A stretch of 60,556 bases of DNA from Limnohabitans sp. Rim8 (GCA_945897465.1 CAMDFK010000023.1:1-60556); one strand, 5' to 3'; counted from the first letter of the stretch, positions 1 through 10,183 are shown. The notes: generated by a model not told the origin, from the letters alone. Numbers and translations are program-made.

Positions 1-1
1 C

Positions 2-301
2 GGCACATGGGAGGGCGTGGCCTGGGACGCGATTCCCCTGGCAGCCATGCAAGCCTGGACCGATGATTTCGGCGCACACCGCTTTGGCGGTGTGGAAAGC
101 GCTAACCAGGTATTGGCCCGGGTTACAGACCTGTGGGATGCCGCGCGGCGACGTCCTGATGAACCCCAGGTGTGGATTACCCATGCTGGAGTGGCGCGCG
201 CCGTGCGCTTGCTGTCACAAGGGTTCCGAAGCGTTAGCAGCGCCAGCCAATGGCCTAAGGATGCGCCCAGCTATGGAGAGTGGTGGCGCATTGATTTTTA
301 A
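2..301 (+). CDS. Histidine phosphatase family protein (alpha-ribazole phosphatase-like), 5' truncated by the window
   Basis: The open frame runs in from the window edge and stops at 301, so only the C-terminal part of roughly 100 residues is visible. It begins GTWEG, the conserved mid-protein motif of the phosphoglycerate mutase/histidine phosphatase superfamily, followed by FGGVES and a late ITHAGVARAV segment carrying the second catalytic histidine. These fit alpha-ribazole-5'-phosphate phosphatase (CobC), which removes a phosphate late in cobalamin nucleotide-loop assembly. The N-terminal RHGE motif lies outside the window, and other members of the superfamily share the visible motifs, so the exact substrate is inferred. 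No cobalamin gene is visible downstream; the next gene is a tRNA on the other strand. Confidence 0.6.
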   Translation, partial: GTWEGVAWDAIPLAAMQAWTDDFGAHRFGGVESANQVLARVTDLWDAARRRPDEPQVWITHAGVARAVRLLSQGFRSVSSASQWPKDAPSYGEWWRIDF

Positions 302-653
302 ACCAGCTAAGTGGCAAGGTTGGCTGGAAATTTTGCCTTTTGAAACGCGCCTTACGATGGCCCTGCTACCCGTAACTACTTGCCGATTTCCTCTTTTATT
401 TTGATGCTTTGCACGGTCTGAACAACGAAATTTCATTCAGCTTGGTTCAAAGCCTGTTTTGCCTCAACCCGCAAATTCATGGCTCGGAACCAAGCCCGAA
501 AAAGTCATGAGGTTTTGAGACAAATGGGGTTTGAGACGACTTTTACAGGACGCTGCCGGAGGTCGCAGTCAGGAGCTCAAAGCAAAAAGCCCCGCGTGGT
601 GCGGGGCCTGAGGCTGCCTCAAGGCCTGCTGAGCAGGTTTGAGGTGTTTGTAC
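302..653. other. Gene-free stretch between the phosphatase and tRNA-Ser
   Basis: About 350 bases with no credible protein gene. The only structure I can support is the minus-strand terminator at 583-607. A short open frame starting at 479 crosses the tRNA and has no recognisable protein character. Confidence 0.6.
583..607 (-). terminator. Rho-independent terminator of tRNA-Ser
   Basis: On the minus strand the 7-bp stem GCCCCGC/GCGGGGC (601-607 with 589-595, 5-nt loop) is followed by TTTTTG. It lies about 45 bases past the tRNA 3' end, so it is the natural end of that transcript and perhaps of a lysC read-through. Confidence 0.8.
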
Positions 654-746
654 TGGCGGAAACGGAGGGATTCGAACCCTCGATGAGGCTCTACACCCCA
701 TACTCCCTTAGCAGGGGAGCACCTTCGGCCACTCGGTCACGTTTCC
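654..746 (-). tRNA. tRNA-Ser (anticodon GCU)
   Basis: Read on the minus strand, the sequence starts GGAAACGTG and ends with an encoded CCA at 656-654. It has a T-loop TTCGAAT, a long variable arm as expected for class II tRNAs, and an anticodon loop CTGCTAA giving GCU (plus-strand AGC at 710-712), which decodes AGC and AGU serine codons. The acceptor strands GGAAACG and CGTTTCC pair perfectly. It sits just downstream of lysC on the same strand. Confidence 0.95.
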
Positions 747-764
747 AGTCTTTTAAATTATAGC

Positions 765-2027
765 TCAGGCTTGGTCCAGGTCGAAGGCTTTGTGCAGGGC
801 GCGCACGGCCAGTTCCATGTACTTCTCGTCGATCACGACCGAGGTCTTGATTTCAGAAGTCGAGATCATCTGGATGTTGATGCCCTCTTCGCTCAAGCTG
901 CGAAACATCTTGCTGGCCACGCCCACATGGCTGCGCATGCCGATGCCGACGATGGAGACTTTGCAAATTTTGGCATCGCCCAGCACTTCGACCGCACCCA
1001 GTGAAGGCAGCACCTTTTCCTTGAGCAGGTCAAGGGTCTTGGTGTAGTCGTTGCGGTGCACGGTGAAGCTGAAGTCGGTTTTGCCGTCTTTGCTCAGGTT
1101 TTGGATGATCACATCGACTTCGATGTTGGCATCGGCCACCGCGCCCAAAATTTGGTAAGCGATGCCGGGCTTGTCGGGCACGCCCACCACAGAGATTTTG
1201 GCTTCGTCGCGGTTGAATGCGATGCCGGATACGACGGCTTGTTCCATTTGTTCGTCTTCCTCAAAAGTAATCAGGGTGCCGGATGCGGCTTCTTCGTTGA
1301 TGTCGATGTCCCAAGGCGTGAAGCTCGAGAGCACACGCATGGGCACTTTGTATTTGCCCGCAAACTCCACAGAGCGGATTTGCAGAACCTTGGAGCCCAT
1401 GGAGGCCATCTCGAGCATCTCTTCAAAGCTCACCGTCTGCAGGCGTCGGGCTTCGGGCACCACACGGGGGTCGGTGGTGTAGACACCGTCCACATCGGTA
1501 TAAATCAGGCATTCGTCGGCCTTCATGGCAGCGGCCACAGCCACGGCCGAGGTGTCAGAGCCGCCACGGCCAAGCGTGGTGATGTTGCCGCTGTCGTCCA
1601 CCCCCTGAAAGCCCGTGATGATGACCACCTTGCCGGCATCGAGGTCGCCGCGCACACGCGCATCGTCAATGGACTCAATGCGGGCTTTGGTGAAAGCGTC
1701 GTTGGTCTTGATGGCCACTTGCCAGCCCGCATAACTGACCGAGGGCTGGCCTTCGGCTTGCAAGGCAATGGCCAGCAAGGCAGACGATGCCTGCTCTCCG
1801 GTGGAGGCCAGCATGTCGAGTTCGCGGTTGTAAGCGGTATCGGGCTTGGCGGGCGCCAACTCTTTGGCCAAGCCCAACAAGCGGTTGGTCTCACCGCTCA
1901 TGGCGCTGGGCACCACCACGATCTGGTGGCCAGCACGCGTCCATTTGGCCACGCGCTTGGCGACATTGCGGATGCGCTCGGTCGAGCCCATCGAGGTGCC
2001 GCCGTATTTGTGAACGATCAAAGCCAT
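765..2027 (-). CDS. lysC: Aspartate kinase
   Basis: A 420-residue cytoplasmic aspartokinase that phosphorylates aspartate to 4-phospho-aspartate, the first step toward lysine, threonine, methionine and diaminopimelate. Visible motifs are KYGGTS (7-12), TGEQ (near 77), GRGGSDTS (153-160) and YTDVDGVYTTDPR (176-188), followed by two C-terminal ACT domains from about residue 265 that bind lysine or threonine for feedback control. Length and domain order match the single-function bacterial enzyme. An internal in-frame start giving a separate beta subunit, known in some family members, cannot be judged here. A 167-base gap separates it from tilS upstream; a TACAAT-like -10 box on the minus strand at 2135-2130 suggests its own promoter. 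metK in the same window belongs to the downstream methionine branch. Confidence 0.96.
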   Translation of the reverse strand: MALIVHKYGGTSMGSTERIRNVAKRVAKWTRAGHQIVVVPSAMSGETNRLLGLAKELAPAKPDTAYNRELDMLASTGEQASSALLAIALQAEGQPSVSYAGWQVAIKTNDAFTKARIESIDDARVRGDLDAGKVVIITGFQGVDDSGNITTLGRGGSDTSAVAVAAAMKADECLIYTDVDGVYTTDPRVVPEARRLQTVSFEEMLEMASMGSKVLQIRSVEFAGKYKVPMRVLSSFTPWDIDINEEAASGTLITFEEDEQMEQAVVSGIAFNRDEAKISVVGVPDKPGIAYQILGAVADANIEVDVIIQNLSKDGKTDFSFTVHRNDYTKTLDLLKEKVLPSLGAVEVLGDAKICKVSIVGIGMRSHVGVASKMFRSLSEEGINIQMISTSEIKTSVVIDEKYMELAVRALHKAFDLDQA

Positions 2028-2194
2028 TTTGATATTGAAAAAAGAAGTGAAGCGGCTGGCGGTTTGACAAAGCTTGGGGCTGCCGACATCGTTGAGTTGA
2101 CATGCCCTCTAAGCCCAGCAAAGCCTTTAATTGTAACCACGCGCCTGACGTCAACTTGACCTTCTCAGGGCCTGTCTATAGGGGCGCCCCGAGA

Positions 2195-3184
2195 TCAAGC
2201 AGCCTGCCAAACCAGCCATTGCCCATTGCGCATGGCAAACCCCAGCCCGACTTTGAGGTGCAATCGATGCCCCCGGGTGGTGCAGGCCGCCACTTGGTCC
2301 AGCAGTTCATTGAGCTGCGCAGCGCTGGGCGTGGTGGCGTGGTGCTGCCGCAGCCAATGGCGCAGCACCAGCGCTTGGCGGGCGCGGCTGAGCTGCTGCA
2401 CCGCTTGGACGCGCGGGGGCACGCCCACTTGTGCCAGGTCTTGCGCTGCCACGTCGTTCAACACCTCTTGCGCTTGGGCAGCATGGACGGCGCTGCGGGC
2501 AAAGGTCTCGCGAAAAGCAGGAAAAGCCTCGGCCAGCACGGGCAAGACGCGGGCGCGGATGCGGTTGCGGGTGAACTTCTCGTCGCCGTTGCTGGGGTCT
2601 TCCACCCAGGTTTGGCCCTCAATTTGCAGCCATTCTCGTAAAGCGGCTCCTGGTAAAGCCAGCCACGGGCGGTGCCAGCTCAGGCCCTGCCGCTGCCAGT
2701 GCGCAGGCATGCTGGCCAAACCGGGCAGACCTGCGCCACGCGACAAGGCGATCAACAAGGTTTCGATCTGGTCGTCGGCGTGCTGGGCCAAGGCGACATC
2801 GCGCACCTCGGGCCATTCGCTTTGCACCGCTTCGGCCAGCGCGGCATAACGGGCTTGGCGCGCTGCGTCTTCGGGGCTTTGGCCCGGCGCGTTGCCGGCT
2901 TGCACCCGGCGCACAGCCAGCGGCACCCCCAGCGCTTGGCACAGGGCACGGCAATGCGCCTCAAAACCGTCGGCAGCGGCCTGCAGGCCATGGTGGATGT
3001 GCACCGCCCTCACCTGCCCGGGCCAGCGCCGGGCGCAGGCCAACAGCAGCGCTGTGGAATCGGCCCCGCCGCTGAACGCGACCGCAAAAGGAAGGCCCGG
3101 ACTGAAGTCAGCCAGGGCCTGTTCAGGGTTGGGTGAGCGCTGTGCTGCCATGGGGAAAGCCTTGGGCTGCGCGGCGGGTTTCAC
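2195..3184 (-). CDS. tilS: tRNA(Ile)-lysidine synthetase
   Basis: A 329-residue N-type ATP pyrophosphatase. It attaches lysine to C34 of the tRNA-Ile CAU anticodon, so that the tRNA reads AUA and is charged with isoleucine. The PP-loop motif SGGADS is at 38-43, followed by HIHHGL and the AQHADDQIET segment typical of TilS. The protein is shorter than the E. coli enzyme, so the C-terminal domain is reduced. It is the last gene of a minus-strand operon, 7 bases after accA, and cysS in the same unit keeps the tRNA theme. Confidence 0.95.
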   Translation of the reverse strand: MKPAAQPKAFPMAAQRSPNPEQALADFSPGLPFAVAFSGGADSTALLLACARRWPGQVRAVHIHHGLQAAADGFEAHCRALCQALGVPLAVRRVQAGNAPGQSPEDAARQARYAALAEAVQSEWPEVRDVALAQHADDQIETLLIALSRGAGLPGLASMPAHWQRQGLSWHRPWLALPGAALREWLQIEGQTWVEDPSNGDEKFTRNRIRARVLPVLAEAFPAFRETFARSAVHAAQAQEVLNDVAAQDLAQVGVPPRVQAVQQLSRARQALVLRHWLRQHHATTPSAAQLNELLDQVAACTTRGHRLHLKVGLGFAMRNGQWLVWQAA

Positions 3185-3191
3185 AACAGAT

Positions 3192-4166
3192 TTATTTGCC
3201 CGCTTTGGTGTCGGTGAAGCGGCCGTAACTGTTCAGGCGCTCGTAGCGGCGCTCGAGCAGTTCTTTGGGTTTGAGGTCGGCCACTTGACGCCAGGCATCG
3301 CCCAAAGCGCGTTTGAGAAAGGACACCATCTGGTCGGTGTCGCGGTGGGCACCGCCCACAGGTTCGTTGACGATTTTGTCCACCAGAACCAAGGCCTTGA
3401 GACGGTGCGCCGTGATGCCCAAAGCGTCGGCCGCCACTTCGGCCTTTTCACTGGTTTTCCACAAGATGGAGGCGCAACCCTCAGGACTGATGACCGAGTA
3501 GACCGAGTACTGCAGCATCAACACTTGGTCAGCCACAGAAATGGCCAAGGCCCCGCCTGAGCCGCCTTCACCGATGATGGTGGTGATGATCGGCACTTCG
3601 AGCTGGGCCATCTCAAAAATATTGCGGCCAATGGCTTCGGACTGGCCGCGCTCTTCGGCGTCCATGCCGGGGTAGGCGCCAGGCGTGTCCACAAAGGTGA
3701 AGACGGGCAGCTTGAACTTCTCGGCGGTCTTCATGAGGCGCAGCGCTTTGCGGTAGCCCTCGGGCTTGCTCATGCCAAAGTTGCGCAGCGTGCGCTCTTT
3801 GGTATCGCGCCCTTTTTGTTGGCCCAGCACCATGCAGGCCTGACCATTGAAACGGGCCAAGCCACCGACGATGGACAAATCGTCGGCAAAGTGGCGGTCG
3901 CCGTGCATCTCGACAAAGTCCGTGAAGATGCCGTGGATGTAGTCCAGCGTGTAGGGCCGCTCGGGGTGGCGCGAGATTTTGGTGACCTGCCAGGGGCTCA
4001 GGTCGCTGTAAATGTCTTTGGTCAGTTGCTGACTTTTTTTGCTCAACTGCTCAATCTCGAGGGTGATGTCCACCGCCGACTCGGTCTGTACATACCGCAA
4101 CTCTTCGATCTTGGCTTCGAGTTCGGCAACGGGTTGCTCAAAGTCGAGAAATGTTTTTTTGGCCAA
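3192..4166 (-). CDS. accA: Acetyl-CoA carboxylase carboxyltransferase subunit alpha
   Basis: A 324-residue subunit that pairs with AccD to transfer the carboxyl group from biotin-BCCP to acetyl-CoA, giving malonyl-CoA for fatty acid synthesis. The start region [20 protein letters not shown] is the family's usual N-terminus. [18 protein letters not shown] and [11 protein letters not shown] form the crotonase-fold CoA and biotin binding surfaces. Length is standard. It lies 47 bases after the glycosylase gene and 7 bases before tilS, in the cysS-glycosylase-accA-tilS unit. Confidence 0.97.
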   Translation of the reverse strand: MAKKTFLDFEQPVAELEAKIEELRYVQTESAVDITLEIEQLSKKSQQLTKDIYSDLSPWQVTKISRHPERPYTLDYIHGIFTDFVEMHGDRHFADDLSIVGGLARFNGQACMVLGQQKGRDTKERTLRNFGMSKPEGYRKALRLMKTAEKFKLPVFTFVDTPGAYPGMDAEERGQSEAIGRNIFEMAQLEVPIITTIIGEGGSGGALAISVADQVLMLQYSVYSVISPEGCASILWKTSEKAEVAADALGITAHRLKALVLVDKIVNEPVGGAHRDTDQMVSFLKRALGDAWRQVADLKPKELLERRYERLNSYGRFTDTKAGK

Positions 4167-4213
4167 GTTGGACTCCTGTCTTCGGGTTACGGGCGGACGT
4201 GCTGTTCAGCCCC

Positions 4214-4864
4214 TCAATACGCCACTGGCACGGGGTCCAGCGAGCGCCAAATATACCAAGTTGCCACGGTGGAATACGGGCTCCAGGCTTGCGCGACCTC
4301 ACGGGCGTCATTGCGGCTGACGGGCTCACCCGAGAAATAGTTGCGGCTGATGCCGTTGATCAGCCCCACATCGTCGAGCGGCAGCACATTGGGCCGCAAC
4401 AGGTGAAAAATCAAAAACATCTCGGCCGTCCAGCGGCCAATACCGCGAATGGCCACCAACTCATCGATGATGGCCTCATCGTCCATCTCCTGCCAGGCCT
4501 GCACCTGCACCTTACCCGAGCCGAAGTGCAGCGCCAGATCGACCAGGTACTCGACCTTGCGGGCCGACAACCCTGCAGCACGCATGTCGTCCACTTTGAG
4601 TTTCAACACAGCGCCAGGCGTCATGCGCTTGGACAGGGCAGCAAACCGGTCCCACACCGATTGCGCGGCCGTGACCGAAATTTGTTGACCCACAATGGAT
4701 CGCGCCAAGGTCACAAAAGCATCGCCCAGGGTCTCCAAAATGGCATCCCCAAATTGGGGAATGAGATTTTTCATGACCCGGTCTTTTTTGGCCAAGTGCG
4801 CGCAGGCCTCTGCCCAGTAAGCGGGCGTGACAGGAATCACCTCCAAGCTGGATCTGAGCGTCAC
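4214..4864 (-). CDS. DNA-3-methyladenine glycosylase II-type (HhH-GPD) protein
   Basis: A 216-residue base-excision glycosylase expected to remove alkylated purines from DNA. It carries the helix-hairpin-helix IRGIGRWTA (139-147) and the conserved acidic pair of LPLDDVGL (161-168), the place of the catalytic aspartate in HhH-GPD enzymes. [18 protein letters not shown] is the usual N-terminal helix of the AlkA-like group. No [4Fe-4S] cysteine cluster is seen, unlike Nth or MutY. Its start overlaps the cysS stop by 4 bases (ATGA), so translation is likely coupled. A second, larger AlkA with an Ada domain is at 46912. Confidence 0.88.
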   Translation of the reverse strand: MTLRSSLEVIPVTPAYWAEACAHLAKKDRVMKNLIPQFGDAILETLGDAFVTLARSIVGQQISVTAAQSVWDRFAALSKRMTPGAVLKLKVDDMRAAGLSARKVEYLVDLALHFGSGKVQVQAWQEMDDEAIIDELVAIRGIGRWTAEMFLIFHLLRPNVLPLDDVGLINGISRNYFSGEPVSRNDAREVAQAWSPYSTVATWYIWRSLDPVPVAY

Positions 4865-6237
4865 GGGGCGGCCTCCCAGGTCGTTCCTGCGGCCGAGTCT
4901 TTCAGCACGATGCCTTGCGCCAGCAAATCGTTGCGGATGCGGTCGGCTTCGGCAAAGTTCTTGGCCTTTTTGGCGTCGGCCCGAGCCTGAATCTGTGCCT
5001 GAATGGCCGCCTCATCCAAACCGGCCCCCGCCTGCAGGTACACCGTCGGGTCGGTCTGCAGCAAGCCGAGCAAGCCGCCCAGGGCTTTGAGCAGGCCCGA
5101 ACGCTCGGCCGATCCGCTGCGGTTGGCTTCTCCCGCCAGCTCGAACAGCACAGCCACCGCCTCGGGCGTGCCAAAGTCTTCGTCCATGGCGGCCTTGAAA
5201 CGCGCGGCCGAGGAATCGGTCCAGTCGATGTTCACCAGTGCGGGCGGCACGGCTTGCAGCGCGGTGTACAGGCGCTTCAAAGCGCCCTTGGCGTCGTTCA
5301 GGTGCACGTCGCTGTAGTTGAGCGAGCTGCGGTAGTGGCTGCGCACGATGAAAAAGCGCACCGTCTCGGCGTCGAATTCCTTGAGCACATCGCGGATGGT
5401 GAAGAAATTGCCCAGGCTCTTGGACATCTTCTCGTTGTCCACATTGATGAAGCCGTTGTGCATCCAAAAACGCGCCAGAGGCTGGCCGTTGGCGCCTTCG
5501 CTTTGGGCGATTTCGTTTTCGTGGTGCGGAAACTGCAGATCAGCCCCGCCGCCGTGGATGTCAAAGGTCTGGCCCAGCAGCTTGCAGGCCATGGCCGAGC
5601 ACTCGATGTGCCAGCCGGGGCGGCCCGTGCCAAAGGGGCTGGCCCATTTGACGTCTTCGGGCTCGGTGGGTTTGGCGCTTTTCCAGAGGACAAAGTCCAG
5701 CGGGTCTTGTTTGTCGGTCTCCACCGCCACGCGCTCGCCGGCGTTCAACTCGTCGAGTGACTTGCCGGACAACTTGCCGTAACCCGCAAACTTGCGCACC
5801 GAATAGTTCACGTCGCCATTACCCGCACGGTAGGCCAAGCCTTTTTGCTCCAACGTGCCAATCATGCTCAGCATCTGGGGCACGTAGTCGGTGGCGCGGG
5901 GCTCGTGCTGAGGGCGCTCAATGCCCAGCGCGTCGGCGTCCTGGTGCAGCGCATCGATCATCCGGTCGGTCAAACCGCGGATGGTTTCACCGTTTTCCAA
6001 GGCACGTTTGATGATTTTGTCGTCGATATCGGTCACGTTGCGTACGTAGGTGACCTGGTAGCCACTGGCCTTGAGCCAGCGCTGCACCACATCGAAGGCG
6101 ATCATCGAGCGGGCATGACCCAAATGACACAGGTCGTACACGGTCATGCCGCAAACATACATGCGCACATGGCCGGGCTCGGCCGGGGAAAAATCGGAAA
6201 CAGCACGGCTGAGCGTGTTGAAAATGCGCAAACTCAT
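4861..6237 (-). CDS. cysS: Cysteinyl-tRNA synthetase
   Basis: A 458-residue class I synthetase that charges tRNA-Cys. It shows the HIGH-like motif HLGH (38-41), KMSKS at 270-274, and the zinc ligands of the family, C29, C213, H238 and E242, in CGMTVYD, ECSAMA and FPHHENE. Length matches bacterial CysS. It is the first gene of a minus-strand operon followed, with a 4-base overlap, by the glycosylase gene. Confidence 0.98.
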   Translation of the reverse strand: MSLRIFNTLSRAVSDFSPAEPGHVRMYVCGMTVYDLCHLGHARSMIAFDVVQRWLKASGYQVTYVRNVTDIDDKIIKRALENGETIRGLTDRMIDALHQDADALGIERPQHEPRATDYVPQMLSMIGTLEQKGLAYRAGNGDVNYSVRKFAGYGKLSGKSLDELNAGERVAVETDKQDPLDFVLWKSAKPTEPEDVKWASPFGTGRPGWHIECSAMACKLLGQTFDIHGGGADLQFPHHENEIAQSEGANGQPLARFWMHNGFINVDNEKMSKSLGNFFTIRDVLKEFDAETVRFFIVRSHYRSSLNYSDVHLNDAKGALKRLYTALQAVPPALVNIDWTDSSAARFKAAMDEDFGTPEAVAVLFELAGEANRSGSAERSGLLKALGGLLGLLQTDPTVYLQAGAGLDEAAIQAQIQARADAKKAKNFAEADRIRNDLLAQGIVLKDSAAGTTWEAAP

Positions 6238-6513
6238 GTCAGATCGAAAAAATGGCGGTCAACAAAAGCCGCTTGGGGCGCTGCGCACCCGGGGCCGCTG
6301 GCTCAGGCAACGGCGGCAAAACGGCTCAAAAAAAGCCAGCGCGCACGGGGCTGGCGGCACCTTACGGCACACGGAAAACCGCTGGGGGCTCCGCTACAAT
6401 GGCCGCTCAGTATATCCCCGAGCCAAGGCCTCTGGTGCTCTTTTTGAGCCGGCCTGCGCCACCCCCAGCGGCTCGGTAGCGTCTTTTCCACCCCCCTCTT
6501 TCTTTGGGCACGC

Positions 6514-7020
6514 ATGCGAACCTGGCTCAGTTGGACGGTTTTATTCACCCTGTGGACTTGCAGCCTGGGCGTGCGGGCCGATGTGTACACCGATGTCAAC
6601 GCTTTGGTGCAAAACGGTCAATGGGCGCAAGCCCAGGCTTTGGCCGACGCCAGGCTCAAAACCGTCCCCACCGACCCCCAAATGCGCCTGTTGCTCAGCC
6701 GCATTCAGACCGGCCTGGGCCAAACCCAGGCCGCCATGGCGACGCTGCTCGCCCTGACCCAGTCATTCCCTGAATTGCCCGAGCCGCACAACAACCTGGC
6801 GGTCCTGCTGGTGAAAGAAAATCGCCACGACGAGGCCTTGGCCGCCTTGCAAGCCGCCATCAGGGCACGGCCGGACTACGCGTTGGCCCTGGAGAACCTG
6901 GGCGATCTGCACCTGGCACTGGCCGCGCAGGCCTATACGCGAGCACGACTCGTCACGCCGGCCCAAACCCGTTTGCAAACCAAGCAACTGGCCACCGAAC
7001 AGGCCATGAAAACGCCCTGA
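6514..7020 (+). CDS. Exported tetratricopeptide repeat protein
   Basis: A 168-residue protein that opens with a signal peptide (MRTWLSWTVLFTLWTCSLGVRA, likely cleaved before DVYTDV). The rest is helical TPR repeats: WAQAQALADARLKTVPTDPQ, then LPEPHNNLAVLLVKENRHDE and the following ALENLGDLHLALAAQAY unit. TPR proteins act as binding scaffolds, so no enzymatic role is claimed. Its position between cysS and two cyclophilin genes is, from memory, a recurrent Comamonadaceae arrangement and suggests an envelope-folding or septation role, which is inference. The upstream 276 bases hold a TACAAT box near 6393 but no other gene. Confidence 0.75.
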   Translation: MRTWLSWTVLFTLWTCSLGVRADVYTDVNALVQNGQWAQAQALADARLKTVPTDPQMRLLLSRIQTGLGQTQAAMATLLALTQSFPELPEPHNNLAVLLVKENRHDEALAALQAAIRARPDYALALENLGDLHLALAAQAYTRARLVTPAQTRLQTKQLATEQAMKTP

Positions 7021-7087
7021 ATCAGGACTCACCACGGGTCACATTCTTGGCCCGATTGAACACGCCCAACCTCGACCGACTTCACCC

Positions 7088-7792
7088 ATGACAACACCCC
7101 TTCACACTCGCCGCTGGACAGCCCTGGCTCTGAGCCTGAGCTTGCTCGCCCCTTGGGGCGCTCAGGCACAAAACGCCAGCACGTCCACCAACGCCATCAC
7201 CCCCAAAGTGCGCATCAGCACCACCCTGGGTGACATTGAAGCCGAGCTGTACGCCGACAAGGCCCCCAAAACCGTGGCCAACTTTTTGCAGTATGTGAAC
7301 GACAAGCACTACGAAGGCACGATTTTTCACCGGGTGATTGCGGGCTTCATGGTGCAAGGCGGCGGCTTCGATGCCCAGTACAAAGAAAAGAAGACCCGCC
7401 CTCCGGTGCAGCATGAAGGACGCCAGGCCCTGGCGGGAGGCCTCAAAAACACCACCGGCACGCTGGCCATGGCCCGCACCAACGACCCCCAATCGGCCAC
7501 CGCGCAGTTTTTCATCAACGTGGTGGACAACGCCTTTCTCGACCCCACCCCGATCCCCGACGGTGACCCGGTCGCCAAGTTTCAATACCAGGGCCGTGTT
7601 TACGAAAACGTGGCCCGCGCCCAGCTGCTGAACGCACCCCAATTGTTCGGCTACACCGTTTTTGGCAAAGTCACGTCCGGCATGGACGTGGTCCAAAAAA
7701 TCCGCAACACGCCCACCGGCGCAGGCGGCCCCTTCCCGAGCGATGCTCCCCGCACGCCGGTCGTCATCCAATCCATCACCTTGTTGAAGTAA
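7088..7792 (+). CDS. Periplasmic peptidylprolyl cis-trans isomerase (cyclophilin)
   Basis: A 234-residue PpiA-type cyclophilin that speeds proline isomerisation during folding of exported proteins. The N-terminus has a signal peptide ending [14 protein letters not shown]. The cyclophilin core has [24 protein letters not shown] and [17 protein letters not shown], which contain the catalytic arginine and the FFIN substrate floor. It lies 4 bases upstream of a second, leaderless cyclophilin, so the pair forms a two-compartment duplication. About 67 bases separate it from the TPR gene. Confidence 0.92.
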   Translation: MTTPLHTRRWTALALSLSLLAPWGAQAQNASTSTNAITPKVRISTTLGDIEAELYADKAPKTVANFLQYVNDKHYEGTIFHRVIAGFMVQGGGFDAQYKEKKTRPPVQHEGRQALAGGLKNTTGTLAMARTNDPQSATAQFFINVVDNAFLDPTPIPDGDPVAKFQYQGRVYENVARAQLLNAPQLFGYTVFGKVTSGMDVVQKIRNTPTGAGGPFPSDAPRTPVVIQSITLLK

Positions 7793-7796
7793 CACC

Positions 7797-8303
7797 ATGA
7801 GCAACCCACAAGTCGAACTGCACATCACCGGCTACGGCGTCATCACCCTCGAGTTGGATGCTGAAAAAGCGCCCAAGTCAACCGAAAACTTTCTGGCCTA
7901 TGTGAACAAGGGCCACTACAACAACACAATCTTTCACCGTGTGATCCCCGGCTTCATGGTCCAAGGCGGCGGCTTTGAGCCCGGCATGGGCCAAAAGCCC
8001 ACCGACGCCACCATCGAAAACGAAGCCAACAACGGCCTGAAAAACGACAAGTACACCGTGGCCATGGCCCGCACCTCGGCGCCCCACTCTGCTTCGTCAC
8101 AGTTCTTCATCAATGTGGCCAAAAACGACTTTTTGAACCACACCGCGCCCTCCATGCAAGGCTGGGGCTATGCCGTGTTCGGCAAAGTGGTCAAGGGCTC
8201 CGAAGTCGTGGACCAGATCGAAGGCGTGAAAACTGGCAACCGCGGCGGCCACGGCGACGTGCCCAAAGACGACGTCGTGATCGAAAAAGCCGTCGTCCTT
8301 TGA
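7797..8303 (+). CDS. ppiB: Cytoplasmic peptidylprolyl cis-trans isomerase B
   Basis: A 168-residue cyclophilin without a signal peptide. [19 protein letters not shown] and [16 protein letters not shown] carry the family's catalytic and substrate-binding residues. It is closely related in sequence to the upstream secreted copy and separated from it by only a few bases, which points to co-transcription and an old tandem duplication. lpxH starts 11 bases downstream. Confidence 0.95.
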   Translation: MSNPQVELHITGYGVITLELDAEKAPKSTENFLAYVNKGHYNNTIFHRVIPGFMVQGGGFEPGMGQKPTDATIENEANNGLKNDKYTVAMARTSAPHSASSQFFINVAKNDFLNHTAPSMQGWGYAVFGKVVKGSEVVDQIEGVKTGNRGGHGDVPKDDVVIEKAVVL

Positions 8304-8314
8304 TGGTCTGAGCC

Positions 8315-9118
8315 ATGTCCGCTGACCCGCGCACCACAGCCCCGAGCCTCGGTCGGTTGACAGCGCCAGCGGCATGGCAAACGGTGGACTTGATCTCGGA
8401 CCTGCATCTGCAGGCCGCCGAACCGGCCACTTTCCAAGCCTGGCGCGATCACATGGTCAGCACGACTGCCGACGCGGTGCTGATTCTGGGCGACCTGTTC
8501 GAGGTCTGGGTCGGTGACGATGCCGTCGAGCATGACCCTTTTTTGCAAAGCTGCGCGCAGGTCTTGCGCCAAACCGCGCAGCGATTGCATCTGGCCTTCA
8601 TGCCCGGCAACCGGGATTTTCTGGTGGGGCCCGCTTTTTTGTCGGGTTGCGGTGTTCACGCCATGAGCGACCCCTTCTTATTGGAGTGGGGAGCGCAGCG
8701 GATTTTGCTCAGCCACGGCGATGCGCTGTGCCTGGACGACAAGGCCTACCAAGTCTTTCGACAGCAAGTGCGGCACACCGATTGGCAAACTCAATTTTTG
8801 GCCAAACCCTTTCACGAGCGCTTGGCCTTGGCCCGCGCCATGCGTGTTCAAAGCGAGTCCCAAAAACACAACGGCGCGGTCTATGCCGACGCCGACGCGC
8901 TGATGGCCTTGAATTGGCTCCACGCCGCCGGGGCCGACCGGCTGGTGCATGGCCACACCCACCGACCTGCAGATCACCCGCTGGGCAAGGGGCTCAGGCA
9001 TGTCATGAGCGACTGGTCCCTTGATCACTTGCCTCACAGAGCCCAAGTTTTCAGAATACAACGTGACGGCCACATGCTTCGCATGGACCTGACTCCGAAC
9101 GCCCCAGACGCAGTCTAG
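8315..9118 (+). CDS. lpxH: UDP-2,3-diacylglucosamine diphosphatase
   Basis: A 267-residue metallophosphoesterase that hydrolyses UDP-2,3-diacylglucosamine to lipid X and UMP on the inner face of the membrane, in lipid A synthesis. The calcineurin-fold metal motifs appear in order: ISDLHL, GDLFEVWVGDD, GNRDFL, SHGDALC and HGHTHRPA. Length is close to the family norm, with a slightly longer N-terminus. It is the last gene of the ppi-ppiB-lpxH run; the next 287 bases hold no gene that I can support. Confidence 0.94.
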   Translation: MSADPRTTAPSLGRLTAPAAWQTVDLISDLHLQAAEPATFQAWRDHMVSTTADAVLILGDLFEVWVGDDAVEHDPFLQSCAQVLRQTAQRLHLAFMPGNRDFLVGPAFLSGCGVHAMSDPFLLEWGAQRILLSHGDALCLDDKAYQVFRQQVRHTDWQTQFLAKPFHERLALARAMRVQSESQKHNGAVYADADALMALNWLHAAGADRLVHGHTHRPADHPLGKGLRHVMSDWSLDHLPHRAQVFRIQRDGHMLRMDLTPNAPDAV

Positions 9119-9405
9119 TTCGCCTTTGGGCCTGAAAAACGCAGCGCGATGCAAAGTCATGGACATTTCGACGGCTGCTTGTCCATGCGCTGAAGCCTTC
9201 GACATCATGAGGCACCGTTGGCATGACCCCCATTCAACGAATTGGGCAATGAATTTAAAGGGTCAAGCCTGGGTCACCCTCTGCGTCCTTGTCACCTGAG
9301 CAGCAGTTCAGCCCGCAAAGACTGATTAAATGGAGGCCGTGAACTCTGCACAACAGCTCAGCCCATTCGGGCGAACCACATCAAGCACTTGAACAGGAGC
9401 CCCAT

Positions 9406-10173
9406 ATGACCTCATCCCTCCAAGGCCAAATCGTCTGGATCACCGGCGGAGGCAGCGGCATCGGGCTCGCTGGTGCAATGGCCCTGGCCCAAGCCGGGGC
9501 ACATGTGGTGATCTCTGGTCGCAACGCCGCCACCAACGCCAGCGCTTTGGCGGCGCTGCAGGCTGTGGGCAGTGCAGAGGCTTTGCTGCTGGACGTGGCC
9601 GACAAGCACGCCGTCAAAGCAGCCGCTCAGCGCATCTTGGACCAACACGGTCGCATCGACATGCTGGTCACCAGTGCGGGCACCAATGCCACGCAGCGCA
9701 ATTTCGACGTGGTCACGCCCGAGGCCTGGGACGATGTGGTGGCCATCAACCTGTCGGGTTTGTTTTATTGTGTGCACGCGGTCTTGCCCGCCATGCGCCA
9801 GCAGCAAAGCGGATTGATCATCAACGTGTCCTCGTGGGCTGGGCTTTACGCATCCAAGCTCACCGGCCCAGCCTACAACGCCACCAAGCGCGCCGTGCTG
9901 GCCCTGACCGAGTCCATCAACATGGAAGAATGCACACACGGCATCCGCGCCACCTCGCTCTTGCCCGGCGAAGTGGCTACGCCCATTTTGGACAAGCGGC
10001 CCGTGCCGCCGTCTGCCGAGCAACGCGGCTTGATGGTGCAGGCCGAAGACATGGGCCAAGCCATCCTGTTTGTGGCGCAAATGCCCGCTCGCACCTGCAT
10101 CAATGAGTTGATCATCTCGCCCACCTTCAACCGCTTTTACACAGGCGGCCTTGAGACACCGCCCAAGCGCTGA
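9406..10173 (+). CDS. SDR family NAD(P)-dependent oxidoreductase
   Basis: A 255-residue classical short-chain dehydrogenase. The cofactor glycine motif GGGSGIG is near the N-terminus, followed by VTSAGTN in the NNAG position, the catalytic serine in INVSSWAG, and YNATK as the Tyr-Lys pair. The substrate cannot be read from sequence. The C-terminal ELIISPTFNRFYTGG is seen in oxidoreductases of sugar and hydroxy-acid metabolism, which is weak evidence. A strong AGGAG lies 8 bases before the start. The DMT transporter gene begins 10 bases downstream, so the two may be co-transcribed. Confidence 0.88.
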   Translation: MTSSLQGQIVWITGGGSGIGLAGAMALAQAGAHVVISGRNAATNASALAALQAVGSAEALLLDVADKHAVKAAAQRILDQHGRIDMLVTSAGTNATQRNFDVVTPEAWDDVVAINLSGLFYCVHAVLPAMRQQQSGLIINVSSWAGLYASKLTGPAYNATKRAVLALTESINMEECTHGIRATSLLPGEVATPILDKRPVPPSAEQRGLMVQAEDMGQAILFVAQMPARTCINELIISPTFNRFYTGGLETPPKR

Positions 10174-10183
10174 GCCAAGCGGT

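Noticed and set aside
479-763. Open frame of 94 codons across tRNA-Ser
   Set aside because: It runs through the terminator and the whole tRNA gene on the opposite strand, and has no family character.
1056-2159. Long plus-strand frame opposite lysC
   Set aside because: Shadow of a high-GC gene; His- and Gly-rich composition and no motif, while lysC is complete on the minus strand.
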